A stretch of 37,500 nt of DNA from NCBI RefSeq assembly GCF_037975245.1, contig NC_092580.1:15115001-15152500 (forward strand). Direction: 5' to 3'. The stretch is from Apostichopus japonicus. Taxonomy: Eukaryota > Echinodermata > Holothuroidea > Aspidochirotida > Stichopodidae. Made by a program: the position numbers and the translations under genes. Below the pieces are notes generated by a model. It was not told the origin of the DNA and searched no databases. It saw nothing but the letters and a program-made list of their open reading frames with translations. Positions 1 to 12,826 of this stretch are shown in pieces (within the stretch, counting starts at the first letter, position 1; every line of letters starts with the position of its first letter).

Positions 1-128
1 AGCCTGCAATTTCTCAGATTGCACGTAAAAGTCTGCAAAAACATTGTAATTTGTATATTCGATGTTTTTTAAGAGAGTAGCTATTACTCGTAGTGTACTC
101 GCAAAGATGTTTTTGAGTGTAGTAAGGG

Positions 129-529
129 CAGTGGCGGAGCTAGAGTATTGGTCAGGGAGGGCAAGAATGGTCTGTAGGGGCGCTTTCGACACTATCTAAG
201 CGGAGCGCCACCACAGGTTGGCGCGGAGCGTACAGAAAATTTTTGAGTAAAGATACTCCCTAGATTGCAGGAAATGACCCTTTCCGGGGCCTTGCTAATT
301 TGCAGATAAACGGAGAATAAATAGGTGTCGTCGCCATTTTGTCGGAAAATTACACCAACAGAATATGACAAATGTCAATAGGTATATGAGAGCGCAATAA
401 AATAGTCAAAAATCGCGAATAAGTAAAAAGTAGTGAAAAGCTGAAAAGGGCGCCAGCAGTCCATTTGAGTCCGTCAGGGGGGGGGGGGGCATCAGCCCCC
501 TGACTGTATATATGGACGCTCCGCCACTA
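129..529. mobile_element. hAT-like MITE, 401 bp, 8-bp TSD
   Basis: The left end reads CAGTGGCGGAGC and the right end reads GCTCCGCCACTA, inverted apart from the outermost base. The direct 8-bp repeat AGTAAGGG flanks it at 121-128 and 530-537. An 8-bp duplication and CAG-type ends are the hallmark of hAT transposons (family knowledge). It has no transposase, so it is non-autonomous. It has a G-rich run near the right end. The internal block at about 190-290 is clearly related to the element at 3744-4040. Confidence 0.85.
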
Positions 530-537
530 AGTAAGGG

Positions 538-1765
538 GATGTTGGAGAACTGGCTGAAATGAGGCAAGTCATTGGCCTAAGACGAAATTGTGTCACGCTT
601 ACCGGTACTCACACTCACTGCTTCCACTTTTCACGGGGCGTGAAGACGCGGTTGGGGTGGCAATGTGGTCTATAGCCAGGGGACGTGCCGAGGGTCCCCC
701 AGCAATTACTAAAATTATTACACCTATAGAGTATACGTGTGCATCGGACAGATCGACAAGTATGCATTGAAAAATGGGCAGATGCACGTTTCGGAGCCTT
801 GGTAAATATTGGGGGGGCTTATCATGCATTTGCCCCCTCAACTTTTTTATTGGGGTGGCTCAGCCCCCCCAAGCCCCCCCGGTTCCGCCGCCACTGCTGG
901 TTGGTTCAGACGGCAGTGACTTTTACCCAACGAACTTACATTACTGACCAATATCAAGTGCTTCCCCAGCAGCGAGCACGAATAGATGGCTTCTATGTTG
1001 GTCCGGCTTCTTCGAAGGCTCTACCTGAGAATCAAACACATTTCTTATACAAACCCACCTAGGTCCAATGTGCGGCCCGACACAGTTCCAGCTTGGCTAA
1101 CATAACCCTATATCACCGTGAATAATGATATATCTGTATTATATTAAATGCTCGGGCAATCAAATTGAGTGCCAATCCTGTCTTATGGCTGGTCCCACGT
1201 GGGCTTGCTCGCTGGTTGGATAAATGTCTCGCAATCAGAGTTGGTTCAATTTAAGGAAGTGTCCATTTTTTTTACGTAGGTTAGTCAACAAACGACACCT
1301 GGAAGGGAAATTACAAACCCGGAATTTTGAAACTGAAGGAAATTTTTGGCTAAAAGATATTCTAACCCGGCATCCTAAGGAATATTACTAGCTCTTTGCT
1401 TTTGCCGTTTTCAAATTTGTATAAACAGTCTTAAAATGAAACTAATTTGTTAAAAAAAGACAAACAAAATGCTGATATATACTTATCAATATTTTTGATA
1501 CGTAAAATGGTCACTTTGAGTGCGTGACGTCACAAAACATAGACCGATCCCCCATTCAATTAACAAACTAATGCTAACCTGTGCATGCTATCAATCGTAA
1601 AGTATATATATACACACTTACTGTGTGCGGGTGTCTGTGTGTATTATCATCATCATCCGATCGATGAAAGCGATTCGTTATCAAATACCGGTATAATGAA
1701 AGTTGAAGAGAAAGGAGGCTTTAATAATGAGCTAATAATAAGTTTTGATTGGCCTTGTAAAGCAG
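538..1765. other. Intergenic, no gene recognised
   Basis: Apart from the hAT-like fragment at about 740-896, no gene, RNA or repeat is recognisable. Short open frames overlap the fragment and resemble no known protein. Confidence 0.5.
740..896. mobile_element. Probable hAT-like element fragment (right end)
   Basis: C-rich and G-rich blocks are followed by GGTTCCGCCGCCACTG, the type of end seen in the hAT-like MITEs of this window. No matching left end or target duplication was found, so the element looks truncated and its left limit is approximate. Confidence 0.4.
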
Positions 1766-1766
1766 C

Positions 1767-1787
1767 TTATTATTATTATTATTATTG
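1767..1787. repeat. (ATT)n microsatellite
   Basis: About seven ATT units ending just before GAGC. It could be the tail of a degraded SINE, since the SINE at 10.6 kb ends the same way, but no SINE body is visible beside it. Confidence 0.7.
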
Positions 1788-1903
1788 AGCTATTTAACGC
1801 TTGACTTTCTCTCTTGTTTACCTATATAAAAGTGCGTTGTTTGACCCCGACAATGCAAAACTGCGGAAACACTTTGATATTCGCTAAAAAAAGGTTGAAT
1901 GTC

Positions 1904-2331
<428 letters not shown>

Positions 2332-3208
2332 TGCAACAAAAGTCCATTTATTTTTGAGAAAAAGAAGTCCTTACACCAAAAGGACTTAACGAGGTAATTA
2401 CAAAAGTGGACAAGGGTACATTATCATTAACAAAGAGGGGCACTTGTAATTTATAAAAAGAGGTACTCTTTGATGTTTTGAATCACAAAACAAGCACAGC
2501 CGCCCCTGACTGCAACGGTAAGATTAGATCGTAAATTTGCGGTCGTCTACATTGTCAAGGATTTGTTATTGATCGCCTTTATAAAACTGGGCCTCACTTG
2601 AATATGAGAAACTTTCCTTGTTAATCTGCATGTGTATGCATTTAGAATCTTAGGAATGTGATAATCTTAACGCTACTACGTGAAATAAAGCCAGGTTTGT
2701 ATTATGAAAAGAAACGGTTTAAATGTTGGTCTGTGTTCGTTAATAACGTTGTGGATGAATCGTGTAGGTTGTGTTTTCCTCAAACTTGAGGTCATACGGA
2801 TATTTACTTATACCCTAGTTATGTTCTCTGATTGCACTGATAATCATAGGGATATATATTGGATAAAAACAGACCGTCCGTAGTATGTTAATGTTCTCAA
2901 ATCTTTCGTGAATCGAGTGGCAAGAATTCCCACATCGTCAGCAAGCAGCAATATGCCGACTCATTGGACAGTTCATATGTTACCAGTCAGCTGTTCAGAG
3001 GTGAATATTATGAACAATTTCGTTGTGTTTTTTTTAAATTTCTTGTCGTAATCGAGTAACAACATACTGTGACGTGTTATAGTATACAAGTGAGCAAGAA
3101 AACACATGTTAAGGGTGATATAATAAGTCGAAGAAGAAAAAAAAAATTTTAAAATTAAAAAAAAAACATAAACTCAAACATACAAAATACATAATTCCTC
3201 GTATGAAT

Positions 3209-3209
<1 letters not shown>
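2332..3209. other. Intergenic, no gene recognised
   Basis: No supported gene. GCCGCCCCTG at 2499-2508 resembles a hAT right end but has no partner. Short A-rich and T-rich runs are present. Confidence 0.5.

Positions 3210-3265
<56 letters not shown>
3210..3265. repeat. (TA)n microsatellite
   Basis: An uninterrupted AT dinucleotide run of about 55 bp. Confidence 0.95.
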
Positions 3266-3268
<3 letters not shown>

Positions 3269-3743
3269 CAACGCCTGCGCTATTCTTTCCCCTTAGATCT
3301 GACCGAATGAGTTTCACATGGATAATTACTCCCTCTGTCATTATAATATAGTCTTTTACATGTAAATATCTAAAGAAGCGTCAGCAGGTTCGAAATATCA
3401 ACAGTTTTGTGTGTTGTTCTACATATTGTTTTAATATAATGGCCTTAGGAAGGACAACATCCATGATGTTGGGTTTATTTTTTCTATGTACAGCTTCAAT
3501 CAGGGAGTTGACATTCATAATTATGGTTACTCCCCAGCAAACAAAAAAAAACGTTATTAAAACGTTTCGTCTTTTGATTTGATAACGTTATTTCTACTTC
3601 AATGAAAGATGATCTGTCGAGTCCCACTCGTTAATGACGGTGCTTTTGAGTGTTTTGTTTACACAAACATTGGAAAGTACACTAATAGTTCAGTTCGCAA
3701 AATATATTTCCAATAATCTCTAAAGGATTAGACGTCCCTTAAG
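3266..3743. other. Intergenic, nothing recognised
   Basis: Ordinary AT-rich sequence with no open frame, repeat or RNA that I can support. Confidence 0.5.
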
Positions 3744-4040
3744 AGCAGGCGCGTAGCCAGGAATTTGCCAAGGGAGGGGCGAAATTGTAGATTCGGCATT
3801 GCAAACTATCTAAGCGTAGCGCCACCATGATTGGCGCGAAGCGTACAAGAAAATTTTGGATGAAAATGCCTCCTAGATCGCTGGAAATGGCACTTCCCAG
3901 GCCTTGTAAGTTGCATCTTAGCATTTTCTCTTTTGAAAATACTAGCGATATCATAAAAACATTAAAGAAAAATTTGAAAAATATGCTCAAGGGGGGGGGG
4001 CGGCTGCCCCCTTCGCCCCCCCCTTGGCTACGCGCCTGCT
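3744..4040. mobile_element. hAT-like MITE, 297 bp
   Basis: The left end AGCAGGCGCGTAGCCA is inverted at the right end as TGGCTACGCGCCTGCT. The flanking octamers CCCTTAAG (3736-3743) and AAGTTAAG (4041-4048) share their last five bases, as expected for a decayed 8-bp duplication. The core (ACTATCTAAGCG, AGCGCCACCA, GGCGCGAAGCGTACA) is homologous to the core of the 129-529 element. There is no transposase. Short open frames across it are not genes. Confidence 0.8.
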
Positions 4041-4861
4041 AAGTTAAGAGCAGAAACATATAGCTACCTACTAACTACTACAAAAATCTAACTACTATTT
4101 AATGATCCAAGATTGATTTATGCGGACGTACATACTTATACTTTTGGTGGTGGCGGTGGACGGTTGTTATACGGAGGGGAGGGGGGGGGGCTATCACTTG
4201 TTGATCACTTTTAATCTACAAAAAGGTGTTATTTCAACGTATAAAAGCGGTTAAAACTATACTGTATGTTTCACGTTTTGGATTCAAAAATTTCTTTTTA
4301 AGAACAATTACAATTTCCTCTCGATCTTGCTAAGAATAATATGATTTCAATCTTTCTCGTGATATTATGTTATAATATACAATGTAATGACAATTTGAAT
4401 CCGGTTAACATATAGATTAGTGATCGATCGCTAAGCCTAATTGCGGGTTTGGCTTTAAAACCCTGCAGAAACCCCGCAAATCTCTTAAATTGCGTGCTAT
4501 ATTACATGGAATGAGAAAAGTTCATGGCCGTACAACAAATATTTTTCTTTTCATATTCAAATACACATTTTAAGCCAAGCATTTTATAAACCGATGGCGT
4601 CGAGAATCCGAAACTGGATGTGCTCACTGCAGCAGGGTTTGATGACTTGACAAGCATTAGTATTCGCGCATTCGGTAACGCTTGTGTAGATCACATTGAT
4701 ACGAACTGAGCCAAGAAAAGAAGCAGAATTTAATCGACCTTCGGAGAAAAAAAGGGTTTGCATTAAGTTATGTGTGAATCACTGTCAAGTGGGTAGTTGA
4801 CAGTTAAAGAGTTCTTCGTTATGGTACGAATTGAAACAGATGGGACTCTCTTGCTTAGGAT
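4041..4861. other. Intergenic, nothing recognised
   Basis: Contains a G-rich run at about 4174-4190 and otherwise ordinary AT-rich sequence. No supported gene. Confidence 0.5.
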
Positions 4862-4940
4862 TATGGTTGTATGTATGTATGCGTGTATGTAAGTATGTAT
4901 ATATGTGTGTAAGTAAGTGCGTATGTGTGTGTATGTACAG
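4862..4940. repeat. GTAT-rich low-complexity tract
   Basis: Degenerate tetranucleotide repeat based on GTAT/GTGT. It forms the left shoulder of the 24-bp-period minisatellite. Confidence 0.8.
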
Positions 4941-4960
4941 TGCAAATATACATTTCTATA

Positions 4961-5151
4961 CCCACAGTGCAGTTATATTTCAACCCCACAGGGAGGCATG
5001 TCACTAGTCCCACATGGTACATATATAAATATTCCCACATTGTATCATTGTACAAACTTTTTCTGGTATACCCATATGGTATCCATGTACTGAAATTACT
5101 CACCCCATATTGTTCTCACAGCAAAATCCCACAATGTAACTTCTGCTGGTA
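4961..5151. repeat. Degenerate minisatellite of about 24-bp period (CCCACA motif)
   Basis: CCCACA or CCCATA recurs at 4961, 4985, 5009, 5034, 5071, 5104 and 5128. The spacings are 24, 24, 25, 37, 33 and 24. The motif is usually followed by NTGGTA or NTGTA. Outside these anchors the units have diverged strongly. Confidence 0.6.
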
Positions 5152-5398
5152 CGCATGTACGCATGCATATAAGTATGTATGCATATGTGTATATATGCAT
5201 ATGTGTATGTAAGCAAGTATGTGTGCATATATGCATATAAGTATATTTGTACATAAATTTTTATTCATATAAGAATGTATGCATATGTGTATGTATGCAT
5301 ATAAGTATGCGTGCATATGTGTATGTATGCATATGTGTATGTATGTACGTGTATGTATGCATGTACATATGTATGCGTGTTTGTATGCAAGTATGTAA
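5152..5398. repeat. GTATGCATAT-type low-complexity repeat
   Basis: Degenerate tandem of GTATGCATAT, ATAAGTATGT and GTGTATGT units. It yields spurious His/Tyr/Thr/Ile-rich frames on both strands. Confidence 0.85.
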
Positions 5399-6318
5399 AA
5401 ACAAATCATGAACATATCGTTTAAAAAATAATATGATTAATGTGCATCTTTCTATATGAATATTACATTTTGATAATTGATTCGCATATATCAATGCATT
5501 TCGGTTACCTAATCACTAAACCGTTATTTACGTACTAAGCTGAGTTTTTTTTTTAACTCTTAGTTAAATCTTTTCATCAATTTAAGGGGTATGCAGGCTT
5601 AAAGGAAACCTCTTTTTTTTTTTTTAAATGCAGGGGTTAAACTCCTTTTGTTTGTATTTTGTATTTAAATGAAGTCAGAGGTGACTTGAGTTCAACTTAG
5701 TCAAAGAATCTTTACGTGTATAATATACGAAACATGTTTGTCTGGAATAAACATTATAACATTTTATATACTTTAATAACTAATGTAAACACGATTGGAA
5801 GTGTAATTAGAAAGTAACCATTTCTTAAAAATGTAAAAAATCAATAGTAATAAGAGATTTTGCTGAAAAGCTTTAAAAAAACAAACATTCAAATACTGGT
5901 ATTTGTGTTAGAGAATGCACATATGGTGTATTTTGTCGGGCGGTGTTGATGTGATTTTGCGATCTGTTTCCTTAGTATCGCTGGTCCCACTTCTCAAGTT
6001 TACGCCCCTCCCCTTCCCCTTCCCCGTCCCCCCTAACATGTTGAATAATTTTTCCGCCGTCTGTGTAGTTTTGGATGAGCATTATAGTACATTCGTTAGT
6101 GACTATCATCATTTATATAGCCTTAAAGAAGCCATGCTTTAACGACAGTTTATATTAATTAATAAAACACTGAGCAAATAAAGGTGAGAACCTTCAGTTA
6201 CACGATCTGTTTGCAAAGCTGAATATTTGATCAAAGCAAGCTATATACGTGTTGGTTAAAGAGTAATAATTCAGGCAATTGACAAAACATTATATATACC
6301 AGCTGTCTGAATTAAATG

Positions 6319-6320
<2 letters not shown>
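5399..6320. other. Intergenic, nothing recognised
   Basis: Several T-runs and a C-rich patch at about 6003-6034. No gene or repeat family recognised. Confidence 0.5.
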
Positions 6321-6398
<78 letters not shown>

Positions 6399-6413
6399 AT
6401 ATATATATATATA

Positions 6414-6489
<76 letters not shown>
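6321..6489. repeat. (TA)n microsatellite
   Basis: A run of about 169 bp with two interruptions, near 6392 (GTGTG) and 6417-6422 (TTTATT). Confidence 0.95.
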
Positions 6490-6492
<3 letters not shown>

Positions 6493-9190
6493 CAAAATAT
6501 AACGTATGCCTCAGAAACGTGTGAAGAATTAACTTAATCTTAAAATATTTTAACTGAAAATAGGGGAAGCCAGAGGTTGGAATTGAACAATTAAGTTCAC
6601 ACATTTGACCCATGGCATGTCTCTAGGTATACTCGATAACAACTAGAGCGAAAATAGAATAAAATATGCGTGTGACTTATTTCTCTGAAAGAATAGCATA
6701 TTTAGCGATTTAATTAGATGTTTTAAAATGAAAGACAACGATTCGAGACAAAATATATAGCAACAACATGCAGCTCTCGAATGGGGGGGGGGGGAGGGGG
6801 GGTTTCTCCTAGGGAAGGAAACGCTCCCTTTTCCCAAGGTCGTATATAGCCAAAAGATTCGTAAACGAAACACAAACTACAATCGTTCGATTTTTCCTCG
6901 TCTTATTAATGAATTCCCTTCAGGCTATCGGGGTGAGCTTAAAATGGAAAGCTTCCGTTTTCAGCAATAGAGTAATTTCGACTGTAGAAGCTTCTTCTGA
7001 ATTAAGTGAATACTGAATGATATATATGTATATATGTACCATTTAATACACTTTACCCACAGAGGAAAGTAATACTTCTACAAAAGTGGTATTTTGACGA
7101 AATGCTTATTATAGAAAATCTTTCACAGATTTACAAATATTTTACAGAATTAACATCATGTTAAGAGTAATTAATGGCCGAAATTTTCGTCATAATAGTA
7201 CCCAAAGTTTTATATTTATAATTCGCAAACAAACTGATATAAAATCAGGCCATCATATGTTTGTACCAAGTTTTAGGAAATTTATGTTAAAGTATCTTGA
7301 CATAACGTCCCACGTATATCGGGGATGCATGGTCAAATTCAGTGGTAATAAACATTTTAAATACGATTGAACCTATGAACTATTTTGTTTGCTTCTTGCA
7401 GCATTAACGTGTAGTCGAGAAAACTAGCCCTGTTTACGGTTTATTAACGCTCCAATAAGCAAAATTCATGGGATTAGTTTGTGTTAACAACACCTGTGTT
7501 GGCGTATTCCATTATCTTCTTAGGGGTTTTGTGTGGCTTACCTATATGATAACAGTATAACTGGAAACATGGGTAAAAGTGTTACAAGGTAATTTGGACA
7601 TGGAAGTATAAATTGCTATTATATTTAATAGACAATAACCCCCTCCATAAACATTGACTGTGCCCACGGAAAGCGTCTCGGCACTTCAACATAACACAAC
7701 GACAAACCTCATTAGTCACAAATTTTGGACATCTTTATTTTAGTATTTCGTATAATGAAGTATTAAGAAGTTAACTTAGCATTTTATTCGTAACAGAGCG
7801 TCTCCTTCGACGTATTCACGTTGGATGTCAGGTAAAGATAGTCCTAATGTATGTCGTATGTTGCGCGTACTTAACCAATACAATTGCTTACAAAGCAATG
7901 TGGAAAAACCGAAAGATAGCAAAGATTCTGAAAATCTTACAACGCCTGTCATCGGAGACTGAAATTTACGAGCAAATATATAGTTTGTCCAATCAGTTTA
8001 AATATTATATTTGACGTAAATGCGAGAGGAAAAAAGTTTTGATTTATCTTTTTAAGGCATGGTTCATCCTGCTTTGAAAAGAAAGATCTGCAATTGATGA
8101 TCGGATCAGCATTACACCACATGTGTAATTGTATAGGCGGAAAGACACGAAGAATATCCGTAGTTTATCCTCCTTAAATGAAAATAAAGGGATCAAAACA
8201 ATGTGTATCACAACATGAAAGTGCATTGTTGTTGAATGGATGGATTAGGCTATCATTGAAAGAAATGGGAAAAGTTGATCGGGTGGATAACACTGAGTTA
8301 TAGCACAATATAAAAGCGAATACCATCCACGTTGTATACAAGAGTACATGTTGCATGGTTTGTGAATTTGCTGGCGTGTTGCACGTCGAGGAACATTATT
8401 TAAAGAATTCTTATGAGATTTGCAAAATCTTGAGAAACGTTGCAATAATTATATGAAACAAAAGTCGTCAATTTTGTTGGCCTAGGCCTGCCAATGTTCC
8501 ATGCCTGGTTTACCTAGATTCATTGATATTCAAGAAAAGCGCATGCGTAAAAGTTTTCCTGCCAGTAATGTATACGTGTTAGATAAGATGAAAGATTTTG
8601 TATAAGAGTTTGGAACAGGACCTTGTGCACGCGCACTATATAATAACGTGATTGGTAAGAATTGTAAATTTAATTATAAACTTCAACCAGTTATTATTAA
8701 GTATAGAACATCCTACTCTAGAGAACAACTTATCCATGCCACTCCGTATAACTTCTACGAAAGTATTGACAATGGAATTTGTTTCGGTCATTACCGTGTC
8801 ATTAATAACACGGTACAGTAATATCTTTTAATCTGTCAAATTTTTGCCATTTCTTTTACTCTCATAATTTCCATGAAAACGAAATGAGCAGCGTTATATT
8901 TACTTCTCGCCACAAGGCTTAATTTAGATCAAAGGCGTGTGAGATATTGATTATGGTTATTAAGTAACGGAACACCCGTTAGCAAAAGTTCAAATGGATG
9001 CTTTAATGGATGAATAGATAGGAAAACATTAAAAATAATCATAAGAAAACGTCCCCAATTTTATTTAAATAAGGTATAATGTAAGCTCAAACTCTGATTA
9101 CTACTAGTATGGGGCTGTTATCCTGTATAGATGGATTCATTAGTACTGTAGCCGGCAAAGGGAACCTTTACATTGATGAACAAACATATC
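6490..9190. other. Intergenic, nothing recognised
   Basis: The only landmark is a pure G-run (about 6783-6802, one A). Short frames here resemble no known protein and lack coding features. No RNA gene or transposon end seen. Confidence 0.5.
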
Positions 9191-9191
9191 A

Positions 9192-9204
9192 GGTTATGTG
9201 TATG

Positions 9205-9270
<66 letters not shown>

Positions 9271-9428
9271 TAAAACCTGAGGCAAAAGGAACAACGTCAG
9301 AAGTCATATATATATATTAATATATATAAATATATATAAATATATATAAATATATATAAATATATATATATATATATTAATATATATATTACTATATATA
9401 AATATATGTTATGTGTATGTTATATATA

Positions 9429-9489
<61 letters not shown>
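9192..9489. repeat. Composite (TA)n / TATATAAA repeat block
   Basis: (TA)n arrays at about 9208-9270 and 9423-9489 enclose TATATAAA-type repeats. The 15-mer TTATGTGTATGTTAT occurs at 9194 and again at 9409, suggesting a local duplication of about 215 bp. A 36-bp unique segment at 9270-9305 recurs at 30885-30918. Confidence 0.85.
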
Positions 9490-9491
<2 letters not shown>

Positions 9492-10631
9492 ACAAACACA
9501 TGATATCTATATGGATATATATAAAACGTTTGCTTAACTCAGTATGATTCTATAATTAAACATTGTGGTCAGTCTTGTTTTCATTTTCATTTGACCGCCA
9601 ACCCCAGAAATATCGAAATAACCTTGTGCAAGTGGAAATCGATGTAGTTTGGAAGCGCCCTAGGGTTCTAATTTTGCGAACCACTTAACGAATAAAATGG
9701 TTAGGTCAAACATGGAGTTCAACTTGAGTATATACAATTATAGTGCATGTGCATGCGATTCACTCTCACGGTTATGGTTTTCCATAACAACTCCCTGGGT
9801 TTACATACTCGTTTCTACTCAACGAAGTGCAGATCATGTTAAAGCACATGAAACAGAGATCCCTTGTAAGGAATGATTCTGCGCAAAACTGGTATAGCCC
9901 CCCTCCCCCTCCACCATCCTAATAAATTATGGGAGAGCCAGTGGCGAATGAATGATTTTATAAATAGAGGTGTGCGGCCTTGGGTTAGTGAAAGCCGATT
10001 ACCATATCTGGGTGATGTTCTGCTGGTCCTCCTCCTCCTCATCCATAGAAAGTTTAAACGTCAAATGATGCATTATGAGGAATATTTAAACTATAAATTA
10101 GGTCTATATTTAAATGTTTCTATAACCGTATTGCGGTATAGAGAATACACTGTCAATACATTCCAATCTCTTCCGGTCATTGACGTATATATGTGTGTGT
10201 GGGAAGGGGGTGGGGGGGGGGAGTGGAATTGTTTCCCTAAATTTGTACTTATGTTTGCTGCCCAAATATACGTGGGACCTGTTGGTACATTTAGGCTATG
10301 GTTATAGCCATTGGTTATAGCGTAGATTTGGAAACCCCGCCCCTTACCGAACTCTTGCAGGTTCGACACATGTTATGGTCACGATTTAATGTATAAGCCT
10401 GTAATATGCGAATTAAGATTTAAAAAATTAAAGATTTAAATGTTTAGAATCAATCAATTTGAATTTATTTCCCGTTGACGGTTTTGAAGGATTTAACGTC
10501 ATGCGGGAATGTCGGGAATCTTTAAAGAAATGATAGAGCTACTCATTCATCCCCATATGTGTGTAACTGCGCGTGTGATAATAATTATGTATTCTCGTAA
10601 ATTATACAGTTAAATTTCATATTATGATGAC
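9490..10631. other. Intergenic, nothing recognised
   Basis: Contains a C-rich patch near 9898 and a G-run at about 10205-10221. The longest frame (144 codons from 9873) shows no recognisable domain. Confidence 0.5.
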
Positions 10632-10962
10632 ATGACGGTGAGAGCGGTGCGGTCACGTGGACTTGTGATCTACGGATTGCAGGTTCGAGTCCTGGCAAGA
10701 TCGTTACTTTTGCGTCGTTGGGCAAGGCACTTAACCTCCATTGCCTCTCTTTACCCTACAGGTGTATAAATGGGGACCTGTGGGATAAACTGTCAGTTTG
10801 GGCGCTGTTTAGCTGCTGCCATGTGGAGGGATTATCTCTATGTTTGACAGGTTATCGTTGACCAGCAGTTTCATATTGTGATGCGCCTTGAGCACCGTGA
10901 AGGGTGTGGATACGTCTGCGCTTTATAAATCCTCAATATTCTAATTATTATTATTATTATTT
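10632..10962 (+). mobile_element. tRNA-derived SINE
   Basis: A tRNA-like head has a perfect pol III B box GGTTCGAGTCC at 10682-10692 and an A-box-like GCGGTCACGTGG about 40 bp upstream. It is followed by a tRNA-unrelated body containing GGGCAAGGCACTTAACC and GCGCTTTATAAAT. The element ends in (ATT)6 at 10944-10961. This architecture is typical of SINEs in marine invertebrates. The body excludes a functional tRNA gene. The left boundary is approximate and no target duplication was confirmed. Confidence 0.8.
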
Positions 10963-12489
10963 CACGGTGCAACATGCGAAAACAGACTTTTAAAACTAAA
11001 GTTTTGTGTGCAACTATGTAGCCAGAGTTCTCACTTCCGGATGACATGTGTTAAGCTAAATTTATCACGTATGTAACATTCCCATGCACGTTCCAACGAC
11101 TAATCAGCAAATTCGGAAGGAAAATATAGAATCCACTGAGGAAGAAATGTTATCCTGACATCTAGTGGATTGCAATGACATTCGTCACCTCTTATGGGAG
11201 CAACTATACAAGAAATCAGTTTCAAACGACTCTCACCTTTAAAAATGAAAAGTTCCTCTCTGTGAGAAATGCGTCGACTGTCAGTTGAATGTTACCAATT
11301 TCACAACATAACCCATTAGACTGGCTTGCCACTTCACCGTACGAGCTTATACGGTACATCAAAGCAATGCCTTCTCCGTGCAGTCAATTGTACTTCACTG
11401 TTGAACCCCCACCTTCCCTGTTTTCTGCACCTATAACTGTCGACGCTCCGTCAACATTATGTCTATTAATGAATACCTTTATACAGAGCGTGTCGTTTGC
11501 CTCTGATCCCCAATTTCTGGAATATTTCCAAATATGATTACAATGGATCAAACTTATAGACACCGTTTTGTTTTTTATTTCACAAAAACTTGATTTCATT
11601 TCATTCTGAAAATTAAGTTATCTCCCCTAGAGGAACCGTTTAATAGCATTATTAAGAACATAAAAAAAAAACACCAAATAGTTAGTTTTTACATATAATT
11701 GATTTGAATTTAAACTTGATTATATAAATACTATACCAATGGAATGACTGAATATATTGTTATGAGACGTTATATGAAACGTAAGGGACGTGATGCAAAG
11801 CGATGCATCAAGCCATTGTATGTAGACCGCGGATTAGGTTATAGAATTGTGAAAGTTGATAATACGGACTATCATGCTAGATATCATGCATGATGACGTC
11901 ACATGGGCTTTATTCAACGTCGAAAAGAAAAGTCGAATATTAATAAAACGGATATTGCACGCAAGGATGAGTTGGAATATTTACAATTAAGTATTGACGG
12001 ACAGTAATAATCACCTGGCTATCGGAGATCATTTTGCGAGGTATTTGTTTACATTTCAAGTCTGCTTGGTGATATTGTCCTTGATGTGTTGTATCAGGAC
12101 GCCGATTCATTTAGGTAATGAAAGACAAACGTACGTGCTGGAAGAAGTACATCGTTGTATCATCACATATTGTTCGTCAATCTATATATGATACCATCAT
12201 CATTTCTTTCCGTGTTGATGACGGAGGAGTCCTTGCCCTTTAAATTGATTGTTACTAGGTAACCACATGCGCGTGTGGACTAATGGAGCACGAATGAGTG
12301 AAATATATACAACCATATAACCTTATAGAAATGACGCGAATTCGGCACGTCAAAATACCTCGATAATACGGTGATTTATTTTAATAATAACAATTAATCT
12401 CCTTATAATATTACCGGTAATTTCTACTTCCTTTTATGTCCTATTCACTCAAAGTAAATGTTGTATCAATGTTGTATAAACGGCACAAA
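10963..12489. other. Intergenic, nothing recognised
   Basis: Ordinary AT-rich sequence. The short frames are unrecognised. Confidence 0.5.
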
Positions 12490-12826
12490 ATGGCGATGAC
12501 GACGGCGACATCGGCGACGGGTATTGCGATGGCGCTGGTGTAGATGATTGTAATGGCGATGGTGTTGATGTTGGTGCTGGGGACTGTGTTGGCGATGGTT
12601 TTGATGGTTGTAATGGCAATGGTTGGTGGTTGTGATGGTAATGGTGATGAAGGTGGTGCTAAAGAATAGTCGATAGTGTTGTTGGCAATGGTGTTGATGA
12701 CTGTGACGACGCTTGTGTTGATGATGGTGCTAGCGACTGTGTGATGGCGATTGTGTTAGCGATGGTGTTGTGGTTGGTGTTCACGATGGCGTTGGTGACG
12801 GTGTTGGCGATGGTGGTAGCGATGAA
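12490..12826. repeat. Degenerate GATGGTGTT-type triplet-periodic repeat
   Basis: About 335 bp are built from GAT, GGT, GGC, GTT and GAC triplets with many substitutions. One plus-strand frame would read as a Gly/Asp-rich low-complexity peptide of about 48 residues, but it has no ATG and ends in TGA. It is interpreted as an old minisatellite, not a gene. Confidence 0.75.

Noticed and set aside
2499-2508. hAT-like right terminus GCCGCCCCTG
   Set aside because: No matching left end or 8-bp duplication found upstream; too short to call.
5116-5494. His/Thr/Tyr-rich minus-strand frames
   Set aside because: Translations of the GTATGCATAT low-complexity repeat.
9873-10307. 144-codon frame
   Set aside because: Low-information translation across AT-rich and G-run DNA, with no recognisable domain.
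10632-10710. Functional tRNA gene
   Set aside because: The B box is perfect, but no proper acceptor stem closes and a SINE body follows directly.
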